A stretch of DNA of 64,000 bases. It comes from Candidatus Nitrososphaera gargensis Ga9.2 (lineage in GTDB: Archaea; Thermoproteota; Nitrososphaeria; Nitrososphaerales; Nitrososphaeraceae). The translations under genes were made by a program, and so were the position numbers. The notes under the pieces were generated by a model. It searched no databases, was not told where the DNA came from, and was given only the letters and a program-made list of their open reading frames with translations. This document shows positions 46,064-54,706 of the stretch, piece by piece. The stretch is taken from contig NC_018719.1 of NCBI RefSeq assembly GCF_000303155.1, positions 496,001 to 560,000 of the forward strand, read 5' to 3'. The stretch's first letter is position 1, and each line of letters starts with the position of its first letter.

Positions 46064-46154
46064 TATAATGACACAGATACTATAACACTTTTTAGATTTG
46101 TAGAACAAACTTACTGTAGTCTGTCGTTTGGAAGGAAATTGCAACAATGGCACG

Positions 46155-47225
46155 ATGATGAAAGATATGCAAGCAGCGGTTTTTTACGGCCCAAATAATA
46201 TCTCGGTGCAAAGCGCACCCTTTTTGCAAGATCGGGCCGCGCTCAAAGTAAACGCTTGTGCTGTATGTGGCTATGATGTACGCGTTTTCAGAAAGGGGCA
46301 CCGTAAAGTTAGTCCTCCTGTAATACTTGGGCACGAAGTGTGTGGTCAAATAACAGAAAATGTCAATATGAATTCTGGAACAATACAAGCGGACACAAGG
46401 GTGGCCCTGTGCCCAATAATTCCGTGCCTTGACTGTCCGTACTGCCATAGTAGTCAGTACAACATGTGCACAAATCTCAAGGAGGTAGGCTCAACCGTAA
46501 ATGGCGGTTTCGCCGAGTACGTCGGAATACCAGAGCAGACTATCAAAATAGGAGGGCTGGTTCGAGTTCCTGATAACCTGAGTGATGAAGAGGCCTCGCT
46601 TCTTGAGCCACTTGCCTGCTGCTTAAATGGTCTATGTCAGCTAGGTCCCTTTGCAGAACCAAGACCTGCAGTTATAATTGGCGATGGCCCAGTGGGGCTG
46701 TTGCACCTGCAGCTGTTCAAAAACCTTGTGGGTGCAGGAGCGGCGGTAGTAGGCAAGGTTCAGTCAAGAATGCAAAAAGCAAGGTCCATTGGCGCAGATG
46801 CAGTATTTGAATACAGCGAGAATGTTGCATCAGACATACTTGACTTTACTGGCAAGGCTGGTGCAGGCACTATCGTGATTGCAACGAGCAGCCCCTCTGT
46901 CTTTGATCTTGCAGGAAAGATTGCAGGCAAAAACTCCAAGATAAGCCTATTTGCTGGCATGCCAAATGAGCAAAAGTTTTCCATTGATGCCAACTGGTTG
47001 CATTATAATCAGGTGACTATCGTTGGAGCCTTCAGCTCCCTTCCGCCCACCTTGGAAGAAGCTGCCAAGATTGCAGAAGAGGGAATAGTCGATTTGTCGC
47101 AGATAGTTACTCATCGATACTCGTTAACAGAGGTTGAGAAAGCGATTCAGACGACTGAAACATGCAGCGGTCTGAGGGGGGTTATTAACAAATTTCCTTC
47201 TCTTGGTAAAGAGAGGTTATGTTAA
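46155..47225 (+). CDS. Zn-dependent medium-chain alcohol dehydrogenase
   Basis: About 356 residues. Catalytic zinc ligands lie in NACAVCGYDVR (Cys) and VILGHEVCGQI (His, Glu); the structural zinc site is CPIIPCLDCPYCHSSQYNMC. The cofactor fold has AVIIGDGPVGLLHLQLFKNL. It is closest to threonine/sorbitol-type dehydrogenases, oxidising a secondary alcohol. The ATG at 46155 is chosen over the upstream in-frame start. It is transcribed divergently from the ebo-like genes across about 90 bases, so it may supply or consume a polyol intermediate of the same pathway; that is inference. Confidence 0.85.
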   Translation: MMKDMQAAVFYGPNNISVQSAPFLQDRAALKVNACAVCGYDVRVFRKGHRKVSPPVILGHEVCGQITENVNMNSGTIQADTRVALCPIIPCLDCPYCHSSQYNMCTNLKEVGSTVNGGFAEYVGIPEQTIKIGGLVRVPDNLSDEEASLLEPLACCLNGLCQLGPFAEPRPAVIIGDGPVGLLHLQLFKNLVGAGAAVVGKVQSRMQKARSIGADAVFEYSENVASDILDFTGKAGAGTIVIATSSPSVFDLAGKIAGKNSKISLFAGMPNEQKFSIDANWLHYNQVTIVGAFSSLPPTLEEAAKIAEEGIVDLSQIVTHRYSLTEVEKAIQTTETCSGLRGVINKFPSLGKERLC

Positions 47226-47403
47226 CTTACTGTCAGCTAGATTCTATATAGTGTATTGTTGAGCAGGTGAAAAGTTAACGATACCCAATTCAGTTACCTA
47301 GCCGTTTGGTTGGATATTTTGTTTCAACAAGCTTGAACTAGTGCAATTGACAGGACAGTAAATTAGTTGTTTACTGGTAGGTTATGTTGCTTTCTTCCTC
47401 TAA

Positions 47404-48027
47404 TCATTCTTCAGTCATAGAATCCTCATCCTGATGCAGCCTCTTGCTATGCGTACTCATATTTGTCACCTCTGAATGGTAACCTACAGTCATGCTACTT
47501 TTCGTATTCTTTTCTCTTCCAGAGATTTGCAGCTTCTGAATGATAGCCGATATTCATGCCATGTTTTTGATCGGCTATTGGAAGATTGGCGCATTCAGAG
47601 TGATAACCTATTACGCATACCATCTATGTCTTCTAGCTTACATTCGCAGCTTCTGAATGGTAGCCCACTCTTATCCCGTTTGTCATCGTTGGATCTGTGG
47701 TTGTGCTGGGGACATCCTCCTCCTTCTTTCTCGTGTCCTTTCGGCGAGTTTTTGGATGCAGCGGCCTGCCTTGATTATTTTTACTGGTTACTATCAAACT
47801 CCTTCTTTCAATCTCTCTTAATGACTATGTCGCAGGAATCTTGTACCAAGGCCTCCTTGGCCACAGGAACCACTTTACTATCAGCGATATGCCCCAAACC
47901 AGCCTATTGCTATTATCGGTTCAACCCCGTTGGGATTGTTGATGCCCGGTTGGATTCCCATCGCAGGCTCTATTCCAAAAAGCAGAATTGCACTTATTGC
48001 TGCAGGCATAATTGCTGTGAATGCCAA
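47404..48027 (-). pseudogene. Membrane protein with GYHSE peptide repeats, decayed
   Basis: A minus-strand gene begins with hydrophobic segments (LAFTAIMPAAISAILLFGIE and, after a frameshift, GLVWGISLIVKWFLWPRRPW). A charged linker (RRKDTRKKEEDVPSTTT) leads to four repeats of about 20 residues: IRVGYHSEAANVS, CVIGYHSECANLPIADQKHG, MNIGYHSEAANLWKRKEYEK and MTVGYHSEVTNMSTHSK, ending SMTEE and TGA. TAG codons interrupt the frame before and between the repeats, and a frameshift precedes the last one. I do not recognise the family. Confidence 0.6.
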
Positions 48028-48063
48028 CAGATCTCAAAAGTGATGTGGTCAGGAAAAAGTCTG

Positions 48064-48396
48064 TTAAGCAAAGGCTTGATGTGAGTTTGTTTGCCCGCCC
48101 TTAGGTCTGCGGGTCTTTCTCCTTTTTTCTAATTCTGATATAATTTGCTGGCGAACAACCTCAGCCGTATTTGCTCCAAGTATTCTGTCTAGCAATTCAT
48201 CAAAACGCTCAAGGTTAGAAGGTATCGCATTCCTTTCTAGCTTATAAACCAGTTTTAGCGTTTTGAAAAACAGCATTTTGGTTTCTGCTCCAAGAGCATG
48301 CTCAATACCAGTCTCTATGGCTTCTAGTATATGCTGCTCATCTAAACCTTTGGCAGCCTCTTGTAGCGTTGAAGACCGCTTGTTATCTTTCTTCAT
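48064..48396 (-). CDS. Small helical hypothetical protein
   Basis: 110 residues, almost entirely helical and charged: LDEQHILEAIETGIEHALGA, TKMLFFKTLKLVYKLERNAI, ERFDELLDRILGANTAEVVR and QQIISELEKRRKTRRPKGG. No signal peptide or metal motif. The shape recalls small archaeal proteins with NitrOD5/DUF3227-type helical domains, but I cannot assign one firmly. It appears intact beside decayed neighbours. Confidence 0.5.
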   Translation of the reverse strand: MKKDNKRSSTLQEAAKGLDEQHILEAIETGIEHALGAETKMLFFKTLKLVYKLERNAIPSNLERFDELLDRILGANTAEVVRQQIISELEKRRKTRRPKGGQTNSHQAFA

Positions 48397-48546
48397 GAGG
48401 TAGGATACTAATTGGTTTCAGTAACCAAATAAAGAGTGTGAGCCGTCACACATTTTCAGTTGTTGTTATTATCATAATTTGGAATTATTATGATACGGTC
48501 AGCAAGAATTAATAATCTATTATGATTTCTGCAAGAAACAATAATT

Positions 48547-48934
48547 TTGAATTACAAGCAGCTATGCAAGCAGATACTTCAAAAGGATAATGCAATTAGG
48601 TTTGCTGGTGTTGCTACGGTAGAAGAAAATAATGCTGCTGAAGAGTATCAGGAAGGTCTAGTTCCATTATTGACACGCGAAGAGTCAGAGCTTTCTATCA
48701 TGCAGCCTGTCATAAGGACAAGCACAAGAAAGACATTTGAGTCTAAATTGGGCAAAACCATTTACTCTTACACAGAATACCAAAAAATAAAGCGGGCATC
48801 CTTTGTCTTGTACAACCAAGAAACTTGAGTGCAAATCCATTCTACTCTTGTCCTTTGACAAAGAAGCCGACCATAACAGCATAGTTGGAAACAAGATAAA
48901 GCTTCTCTTGAGAGAGATTGGGAAAGGTCTTTGA
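48547..48934 (+). pseudogene. DUF6659-like protein, frameshifted paralogue
   Basis: MNYKQLCKQILQKDNAIRFA, then LVPLLTREESELSIMQPVIR and KTFESKLGKTIYSYTEYQK parallel the intact protein at 23146-23550 (IRFVGLAD, LVPLMDSKD, QTVIRASMREVFEDKIG). After about residue 88 the frame is lost, and the C-terminal part resumes one frame over as KSILLLSFDKEADHNSIVGN and LLLREIGKGL, ending at 48934. One frameshift near 48815-48830 accounts for it. Confidence 0.7.
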
Positions 48935-48976
48935 CACAAGGTATAGCTAGGACACATATCATATTCTATAAACTCA

Positions 48977-49310
48977 CTAGCTGAAAAATGGAAATTCCTT
49001 GATTTTATCATGACCTGTTGCTAGTTGTTGATGCTCTTTGGCATCTTCTGCAAAAATGAAGATAGAACTACATTTTTCGCATAGAATCTGTTGATGACAT
49101 TTTTCTTTTGCTCTTTTTCAAGGGCATAACGAGCCCTCGGAGTAAGCACTTGCATTTACCTTTTTCATTCTGCAGAATCAAATCAAGCATATAGAAGCTA
49201 CATTGCTCTTGACTAATAAACACCGGTTTTTTCTTTGCGTTGGTCTGAACGTCAGGTCTGAAATAATACCGCGCAAATACAACATAAACTTTATCCACAC
49301 AAGTCTTCAT
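48977..49310 (-). pseudogene. C2H2 zinc-finger protein, frameshifted
   Basis: From ATG 49310 the frame reads MKTCVDKVYVVFARYYFRPD and VFISQEQCSFYMLDLILQNE. In another frame the C-terminal half is a clean finger, LCEKCSSIFIFAEDAKEHQQ followed by LATGHDKIKEF, ending at TAG 48977. A frameshift near 49130-49150 and a TGA separate the two. Its promoter is shared with the divergent creatininase pseudogene. Confidence 0.5.
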
Positions 49311-49318
49311 TGGTTTAT

Positions 49319-49907
49319 ATGAACAGTGATAATTGTGACAAGATTCGCAATATTCTGTCCGAGATGAATATGCAGCAAATCTACAACAGCTTGTAAATGC
49401 AGATACTGTCGCAGTACTAATTTTTGGAGCATATGAAAACCATGGAGACCACATACCTTTTGGTTCTGATTTTATCATGCCATATGAGATGGCAACATTG
49501 TTCCTATCGAAATAGCTTCAAGAGCAATAAAAGAAAGGAACCCACATGTTATCATTTCCTGCGTTGAATCTTGGTGGACTTTAGTTGGACAAATTGACAA
49601 AGGACTTTTTGATGTTTGCGGTGGTATGGGCCATGGAAGCGAAGGCGAGACCTCTGTAATGCTTGCTGTAAGGCCTGACCTAGTTGATATGACCTTGGCG
49701 CCACAAGAGGTTGTACCAAAGTTACCAGATAACATTAAGATATACTGGAAGTTCAATGAATTAACTACGACAGCGGCCACTGGAGCTCCTAGGAAAGCTA
49801 CTGCGAAGAAAGGTCAGAAAATAATGCAAATTCTTGAAAATGTACTGCTAGGCTTTATTACCGATATGGACAAGAACCAATGGAAATATGGCAATGCAAG
49901 AGTCTAA
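49319..49907 (+). pseudogene. Creatininase-family amidohydrolase, decayed with internal loss
   Basis: The N-terminal part (ADTVAVLIFGAYENHGDHIP, FGSDFIMPYEMA) holds the ExHGxHxP metal motif, and the C-terminal frame has GGMGHGSEGETSVMLAVRPD (family GHAGExETS motif) and TLAPQEVVPKLPDN. Frames change near 49360 and 49500. Creatininases usually run to 240 residues or more; here the block with the NGHGGN motif is absent, so an internal deletion is likely. It would have cleaved a cyclic amide or a related bond. Confidence 0.75.
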
Positions 49908-50025
49908 GAGAATATGGTAGGGTTAAAATGTATTCTAGCAACATTTTTTGAACCTCTAAACAACGTCTTCCTATAGGTTTAGAAGTGATTCTCTCCCAGA
50001 AAAGTGATTGGCTTATTATCTGTCT

Positions 50026-50340
50026 TCATAAAATAGGCTTAACTTCATCGTACTTTTTGATGGCATTTTCTATAGGTGTAGAGGGAATCATCTTTACGTT
50101 GTTCCATTGTTGCATTCCACTCTGATTAATGAACTCATCCAGTGTTTCTACATCTTGCGCTTCAACAACACACGTAACCATATGTTCATTGTTAACTAGG
50201 GGCTCGCTCACTAACTTCACTCCTAGTTTCTCTGCCATGTTCTTCCACTCTGGGACAGCCTTTAGGACATGCTCTCTAACCTTGGAGTTTGTCAGAGGGC
50301 ACATATCCGGCGAGTGTGTTGCAAGAATAAGAAAGAGCAT
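50026..50340 (-). CDS. Small ferredoxin-fold (DUF3303/muconolactone-isomerase-like) protein
   Basis: 104 residues: MLFLILATHSPDMCPL, a helix (VREHVLKAVPEWKNMAEKLG), a strand (VKLVSEPLVNNEHMVTCVVE), a second helix (VETLDEFINQSGMQQWNNV) and a final strand. The beta-alpha-beta-beta-alpha-beta order suggests a dimeric alpha-beta barrel. The HSPDxCP start recurs in small archaeal proteins of unknown function. Family naming is tentative. Confidence 0.6.
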   Translation of the reverse strand: MLFLILATHSPDMCPLTNSKVREHVLKAVPEWKNMAEKLGVKLVSEPLVNNEHMVTCVVEAQDVETLDEFINQSGMQQWNNVKMIPSTPIENAIKKYDEVKPIL

Positions 50341-50539
50341 ATTGTGGCTATAACCATAGCAAAGACCACCAGATATTATTTAACTATTTTTACTCTGATA
50401 GGTTGTTGCGTCAAAAAATGTGTGCATATGTAACTATTCTTGACTGTCCTACATAGAGGGTGGTGATCTCTAAAGGAAGATAATAAACATGCTACCCAGT
50501 TTTCCGGTAAATCTTACTGTTATAATATATATATGCTGA

Positions 50540-50839
50540 TTGATTCACCGCGTTAAAGAAAGGCTCAAAAAGGAACTGAAAGCAAGAAATGACGAAATTA
50601 TAATGCTGAAGAGGGCTTTCACTAAGTCACTAGACAAAATAATGACGTCTTCTCTTGTATTAACCATAAATCGACCTACTATAAAACAAAATTGCCCGAA
50701 AAAAGTAGTGCAGGGAGATACTGATTCCTACCAAGAGAGGTATTTTGAACCATGCAGGAATATTGTAGTAACTTCTAGAGCAAAAGGAGATAGCCTAGAC
50801 AATTGTGGCAACAGACATAATGATGGGTGCCGCAGCTGA
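50540..50839 (+). CDS. Small basic hypothetical protein
   Basis: From TTG 50540 the frame begins with a convincing amphipathic helix (MIHRVKERLKKELKARNDE, IIMLKRAFTKSLDKIM) and then becomes less protein-like. A strongly AT-rich element (TGTTATAATATATATATG) lies just upstream. It may be a short coiled-coil protein of about 40 residues whose stop was lost. Weak. Confidence 0.3.
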   Translation: MIHRVKERLKKELKARNDEIIMLKRAFTKSLDKIMTSSLVLTINRPTIKQNCPKKVVQGDTDSYQERYFEPCRNIVVTSRAKGDSLDNCGNRHNDGCRS

Positions 50840-50980
50840 ACAAAAGAAATAGCAGCAACTATCGCTAGGATGTACTAGTTCATTGGACTAGATATGTGTT
50901 CCATAGTGATTTAAATTGCAGGATCTTGTACAGCGGATGGAACAAAGAAAAAGACCAAAGAGTGGTGAGTAAAGGATAGA

Positions 50981-51229
50981 ATGGCAAAAGGAAAGCGCAT
51001 TTATGTTCTAACAAATCAAATAAAAAATAAAATACTTAGAGAGAGTGCAATAACAATGCACAAACGTATTGCCGGAAAGGTGTTTCTCATACGGGGTAAA
51101 CTCCGGACCATTCATTGCAGACGATGCAGCAAGGAAATTGACATAGGCGAAGTCGTCGTAAGCAGCAGAGCAAGGAAAAGACAAAACCTTTACCATGTCA
51201 GATGCGCAGCTTCCGTTAATTTGATTTGA
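50981..51229 (+). CDS. Small zinc-binding hypothetical protein
   Basis: 82 residues: a basic helical N-terminus (KGKRIYVLTNQIKNKILRES), then LRTIHCRRCSKEIDIGEVVV and NLYHVRCAASVNLI. CxxC plus HxxC makes a treble-clef-like zinc site. Similar small proteins are frequent in thaumarchaea. Intact, isolated. Confidence 0.6.
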   Translation: MAKGKRIYVLTNQIKNKILRESAITMHKRIAGKVFLIRGKLRTIHCRRCSKEIDIGEVVVSSRARKRQNLYHVRCAASVNLI

Positions 51230-51289
51230 TCTTGAATAATGACAATATAACAGTAAAAGAGACCTACTTTGACTTCCCACTATTAATAA

Positions 51290-51527
51290 TATGGGCCTAT
51301 TACAGGAACGCTGCTTGGCGGGCACGATGCAACGGACTATGAACCAATAGATGTTCCCGGTTTAGAGCTGGGAACTGATTACCGTATCAAGTGGGCGGAC
51401 AACAACATACAAAGTGGCTGTAGCAGACTATGGCAGCTATGTCTTTGATCACTGGTCAGACGGCAGTACAAACAGATTCCACGATGCTGCAGCTGGTGAC
51501 AGCCTGATGGCGGTATACCGGAACTAG
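51290..51527 (+). pseudogene. Fragment of a secreted repeat-domain protein
   Basis: Two adjoining frames read TGTLLGGHDATDYEPIDVPG followed by ELGTDYRIKWADNN, then KVAVADYGSYVFDHWSDGST and NRFHDAAAGDSLMAVYRN before TAG 51525-51527. The VADYGSYxFDHWSDGSTN...AVYRN ending is one I associate with C-terminal domains of large exported thaumarchaeal proteins. No N-terminal body or start is present, so only the tail survives. Confidence 0.5.
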
Positions 51528-51582
51528 AACCCACTCACCTTTTTCCTTCTTTTTTAATTAGGCAAGTCTCAGATGCAGAGAG

Positions 51583-52122
51583 TTATTTGATCACGATCGT
51601 CCCCTTCATGTACGGATGCAATGTGCAAATGTACTCGTGCTCACCCGCCCCGATCTCTTCAGCAGCTATGCTATAGCTTTCACCTGGGTTTATGATGCTA
51701 GAATCAAACAGCTTGCCGCTCGTAGCCGTGTGCGGCACTGAATCGTCATTTTTCCACACAACCGTCCGGCCGATGCTTGCCTGTGCAGTTTCAGGGTCAT
51801 AGGCGGGATTGCCTTGTACAGAAGCACCCTGCAATATGGAGATGGTCACTGCATCAGGAGGTATGGCGGCAGTCTGATCTCCACCTGTAGTGTTTGCGCC
51901 CGACTCTTGTCCAGCTCCTGCAGTGGCAGTCTCTCCTTCTTGGCCCTCCTTTATCTCTCCAGTAGGAATCCCTGCAGGCGTCGGCTCGAAAAATTGTCCC
52001 GACGTAAAGAGCGGCCCGGGCGCTGCCTGGCTGAAGAGTATGTATGAAAGGATACCGGTAACAGCGCCAAGAGCGATGATGATTGGAAAGGCAACTTTTC
52101 CTGGCTTGATTGGCATATACAT
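51583..52122 (-). CDS. Membrane-anchored plastocyanin-like blue copper protein
   Basis: 179 residues: an N-terminal anchor (VAFPIIIALGAVTGILSYIL), a Gly/Thr/Glu-rich linker (about 35-85), then a cupredoxin domain VTISILQGASVQGNPAYDP, VVWKNDDSVPHTATSG (first His) and GEHEYICTLHPYMKGTIVI (Cys, His, Met). All four type 1 copper ligands are present. It is an extracellular one-electron carrier, as in the copper-based respiratory chain of ammonia-oxidising archaea. Confidence 0.9.
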   Translation of the reverse strand: MYMPIKPGKVAFPIIIALGAVTGILSYILFSQAAPGPLFTSGQFFEPTPAGIPTGEIKEGQEGETATAGAGQESGANTTGGDQTAAIPPDAVTISILQGASVQGNPAYDPETAQASIGRTVVWKNDDSVPHTATSGKLFDSSIINPGESYSIAAEEIGAGEHEYICTLHPYMKGTIVIK

Positions 52123-52227
52123 TTAGTACATGGTTTTTCTCGTTATTAAGAGGAAAGGTGTGCATGGAGAACCCTCTGTATGAGAGAGATAGTTATGTTT
52201 ATCTGTAATGAACTTGCATCATTTTTA

Positions 52228-53394
52228 ATGGCTTCGGAGGATCTTCAGATAAGAATCAACGGCGTGCTTCCTGACATCGACGCAGGGGCAACAGCAGCAA
52301 ACACTTCACTTTCAATGTTCTACCAAGGCTTTCACCTGCTGGTTGACGCGGGCAGCGGGGTGCAGGAAAGCATCAAGAAAAATGCCGGTATGCCGGACGC
52401 GGTATTGATTACCAACGCAAAGATGCAGCACATAAGCGACCTCCCTTCGCTGGTAAAGGAGAAAAATGCCAAAGTGTACTGCACGGCCGAGTGCGGCCAA
52501 CAGATCGCAAAAGAGCTGCCGTCGATTGGATCGCCGTCTTCATCATTCGTTCACGTTAGCCCCGGGACACCGTTTGAAGTAGGCCCGTTTTCAGTAGTTC
52601 CGATAGCAGCCGACAATGCCGGCGACCGGCCCGGCATGCCCGGCTCTGTAATCTATGTCATCAGGGCAGGATCAAGGAAGGTGGTCGCAGGGTGGGATTT
52701 CCTAAAGCTGCCCGGAGCTGACGAAAGAATACTATGGAATCCTGATCTTCTTGTGCTTGGGACAGAGACGTATAACGAACATCCGTCCACGGGCATGATC
52801 TCTGTCTCTGAAGCCTATAATATTGTACGGAGATGGAACGCCAAGCTATGCTACGTCCTGCATTACAGTGGCGAAAAGGACAGGGAAGACGCCAAGAACC
52901 AGTGGCACAGGGGGCCCGCCAGACCGCTGTCGCCGGACGAGCTCCAAAAGGCCATAGACGATCACCTGCTGGTGTCGGGCGCAGAAGGCAAGTACGTGAT
53001 CAAGGTTGCCCGTGAAGGGATGACATGGAGCCCGGCAGAAGAAACAGTCGAGGAAGAAGGGCCTACCGGCAAAAGGATAGAAGTCGATGCGCTTGACCGG
53101 CACACGTTTGCCATCGAAAAAATGGACGATGGCAAGGTAGCGCTCACCATCGAGGACAGCATCAACCGCCTGACTGCCGAGTTCGTCAACCCCAAATCCG
53201 GGGAAAATTCCCTTCATGGGAATGCGATAAAAAACATGATGATGAAGGGGCCAGAGCTTGAGCTGACTGTCTCTGGAAACACTGTCAGGATCGATATAAC
53301 AAAGGGCAAGAAGACGCTATTCGCAGGAGACATGCAGGTGAGCGAAAGAGATTCCAAGAGGATAATCCGGTACCTTCATGAGAACTTTCACTAG
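52228..53394 (+). CDS. MBL-fold-like hydrolase with C-terminal beta domain
   Basis: About 388 residues. The first 250 resemble a metallo-beta-lactamase fold: IRINGVLPDIDAGATAANTS, LLVDAGSGVQESIKKNAG, AVLITNAKMQHISDLPSLV (the usual HxHxDH is reduced to QHISD), VVAGWDFLKLPG, LLVLGTETYNEHPSTG and LCYVLHYSGEKDRED. The weakened metal motif makes catalysis uncertain. A beta-rich domain of about 110 residues follows. The ATG at 52228 (MASEDLQIRING) is preferred over 52180. The third-position GC is higher than in the genes before it, marking the start of the core-like part of the window. Confidence 0.65.
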   Translation: MASEDLQIRINGVLPDIDAGATAANTSLSMFYQGFHLLVDAGSGVQESIKKNAGMPDAVLITNAKMQHISDLPSLVKEKNAKVYCTAECGQQIAKELPSIGSPSSSFVHVSPGTPFEVGPFSVVPIAADNAGDRPGMPGSVIYVIRAGSRKVVAGWDFLKLPGADERILWNPDLLVLGTETYNEHPSTGMISVSEAYNIVRRWNAKLCYVLHYSGEKDREDAKNQWHRGPARPLSPDELQKAIDDHLLVSGAEGKYVIKVAREGMTWSPAEETVEEEGPTGKRIEVDALDRHTFAIEKMDDGKVALTIEDSINRLTAEFVNPKSGENSLHGNAIKNMMMKGPELELTVSGNTVRIDITKGKKTLFAGDMQVSERDSKRIIRYLHENFH

Positions 53395-53397
53395 TTC

Positions 53398-53562
53398 TTA
53401 CTCTTCTTCTTCCTCTCCTCTTTCTCTTGGACCGGCTGCCTTGACCAGCTCTGTCTTGTCAGAAGTTGTCAGGTCGTAGATAGGCTCAGGTGGAGGCCGG
53501 CCCATCACACCTTCACCCTTGTTTTTTCTTTCTTCATGCCTTTCTGATGATTTTTCGCTCAT
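53398..53562 (-). CDS. Small acidic/proline-containing hypothetical protein
   Basis: 54 hydrophilic residues from the ATG at 53562: MSEKSSERHEERKNKGEGVM, GRPPPEPIYDLTTSDKTELV, ending GPRERGEEEEE. Likely disordered. It converges on the MBL-like gene with only three bases between stops. Function unknown. Confidence 0.45.
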   Translation of the reverse strand: MSEKSSERHEERKNKGEGVMGRPPPEPIYDLTTSDKTELVKAAGPRERGEEEEE

Positions 53563-53751
53563 ACTGCGAGATGATGGATCATTATCGTTTAAGAAAGCTG
53601 CACACACATACATACCGCACCGAATTTGCAGATATATACTAAAAAGATCATATGACACATTCTCTACCAACTGCTAGAATATCTAGTCTCCATAATAATA
53701 GCAATCAAGCTGGAGCAATGTTTTTCATTCTATTATCAGAGAGCTGCACCA

Positions 53752-54275
53752 ATGGATCCTGACGATTTCAGGGAGCTGTATATGCGTACAATCACAAAGT
53801 CGGGACAAGCTACATCGAATCGCTGCGCAAGAACCTCTCGTGGGACGATTTCGTAAAGAACTGGGAGACTGCGTGGTTGTCGATCAAGGATACGCTCTTG
53901 CATATAATATGGGCAGAGGATTCGTGGATCAACTATTCCATCCGCGGCCTGGAAGACCTGCGCCGGCCTTTTCCTTTCAAGGATTACCAGAGCTGGGAGG
54001 CGATAATCGATTACAACGACAAGGTGGTTGCACAAGTGAACGAATATCTATCAGAACTTGCAGAACCTGAACTTGGCCGCAAAGTATGGCGGGTAAACAA
54101 CGACGGCATCAGGTGAACGATCGCATTCAAGGATGTTCTCTTCCACATCTTCACTGAAGAGCTGCACCACAGAGGAGAGATAATCGCGATGCTGTGGCAG
54201 ATGAACGTCCAGCCAGCAGACATGGGTTGGCCCTCAAGCATGGGCAGGATGGATCCACCTTGGACTATATGGTAA
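53752..54275 (+). pseudogene. DinB-family protein, frameshift plus in-frame TGA
   Basis: The start MDPDDFRELY shifts frame near 53780 into YNHKVGTSYIESLRKNLSWD. DFVKNWETAWLSIKDTLLHI, AEDSWINYSIRGLED and the middle follow to TGA 54114-54116, after which the same frame continues FKDVLFHIFTEELHHRGEII and QMNVQPADMGWP to TAA. DinB four-helix bundles carry a three-His metal site, here from LLHI, FHIF and LHHRGE. The ligands survive but the gene is broken twice. Confidence 0.8.
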
Positions 54276-54342
54276 ATGAATTGATTGTCTGAATTATTTA
54301 ACACCCTTAAATGTTTGATTATAATTATCGTGGTTCAAAGCT

Positions 54343-54597
54343 TCAAGAACTTTTAGCAGAACTAAAACATTTGCGCTGCCGGCCTGTCCAGATATCGCAA
54401 GGCAAGCGGACTTTGAAGAAAGGTGATAAGGCAGGCATGCCTGTCCTGCGTTCTTCCTCAATCCTTCGCAACATCTGCCAGAGGTTCCTTTCAACTCTTG
54501 CAAGCTGGTCTTCGTCCGGGTACGTCTTTCTCAATGCGTCGGCATCGATTTCAACTCCATATCTTTTCAGCTGTTGGCATACGTCCTTAAGCGACAC
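54343..54597 (-). CDS. Small helical hypothetical protein
   Basis: 84 residues: MSLKDVCQQLKRYGVEIDAD, LRKTYPDEDQLARVERNLWQ and MLRRIEEERRTGMPALSPFF, a compact basic helical protein with a possible HTH-like first half. A plus-strand ORF over the same bases looks like a shadow. Unrecognised. Confidence 0.45.
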   Translation of the reverse strand: MSLKDVCQQLKRYGVEIDADALRKTYPDEDQLARVERNLWQMLRRIEEERRTGMPALSPFFKVRLPCDIWTGRQRKCFSSAKSS

Positions 54598-54706
54598 GGG
54601 CAGTCGCCGTTAGCTGGCGTTCTCTTAATAACCACATGACAACTAGTTCTAGAACATTTTAATATCTTGTTGAGACATCGATCAACACTATTTTTGACCA
54701 CTCTTG

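Noticed and set aside
47460-47690. Four DNA repeats about 60 bases apart, resembling a degenerate CRISPR array
   Set aside because: The copies are too different from each other and the minus-strand translation explains them as a repeated GYHSE peptide. No cas genes are near.
3596-48027. Excess of in-frame TAG among the interrupted genes, hinting at amber recoding
   Set aside because: TAA and TGA also occur in frame, frameshifts accompany the stops, and intact genes in the window end in TAG normally. No pyrrolysine genes are seen.
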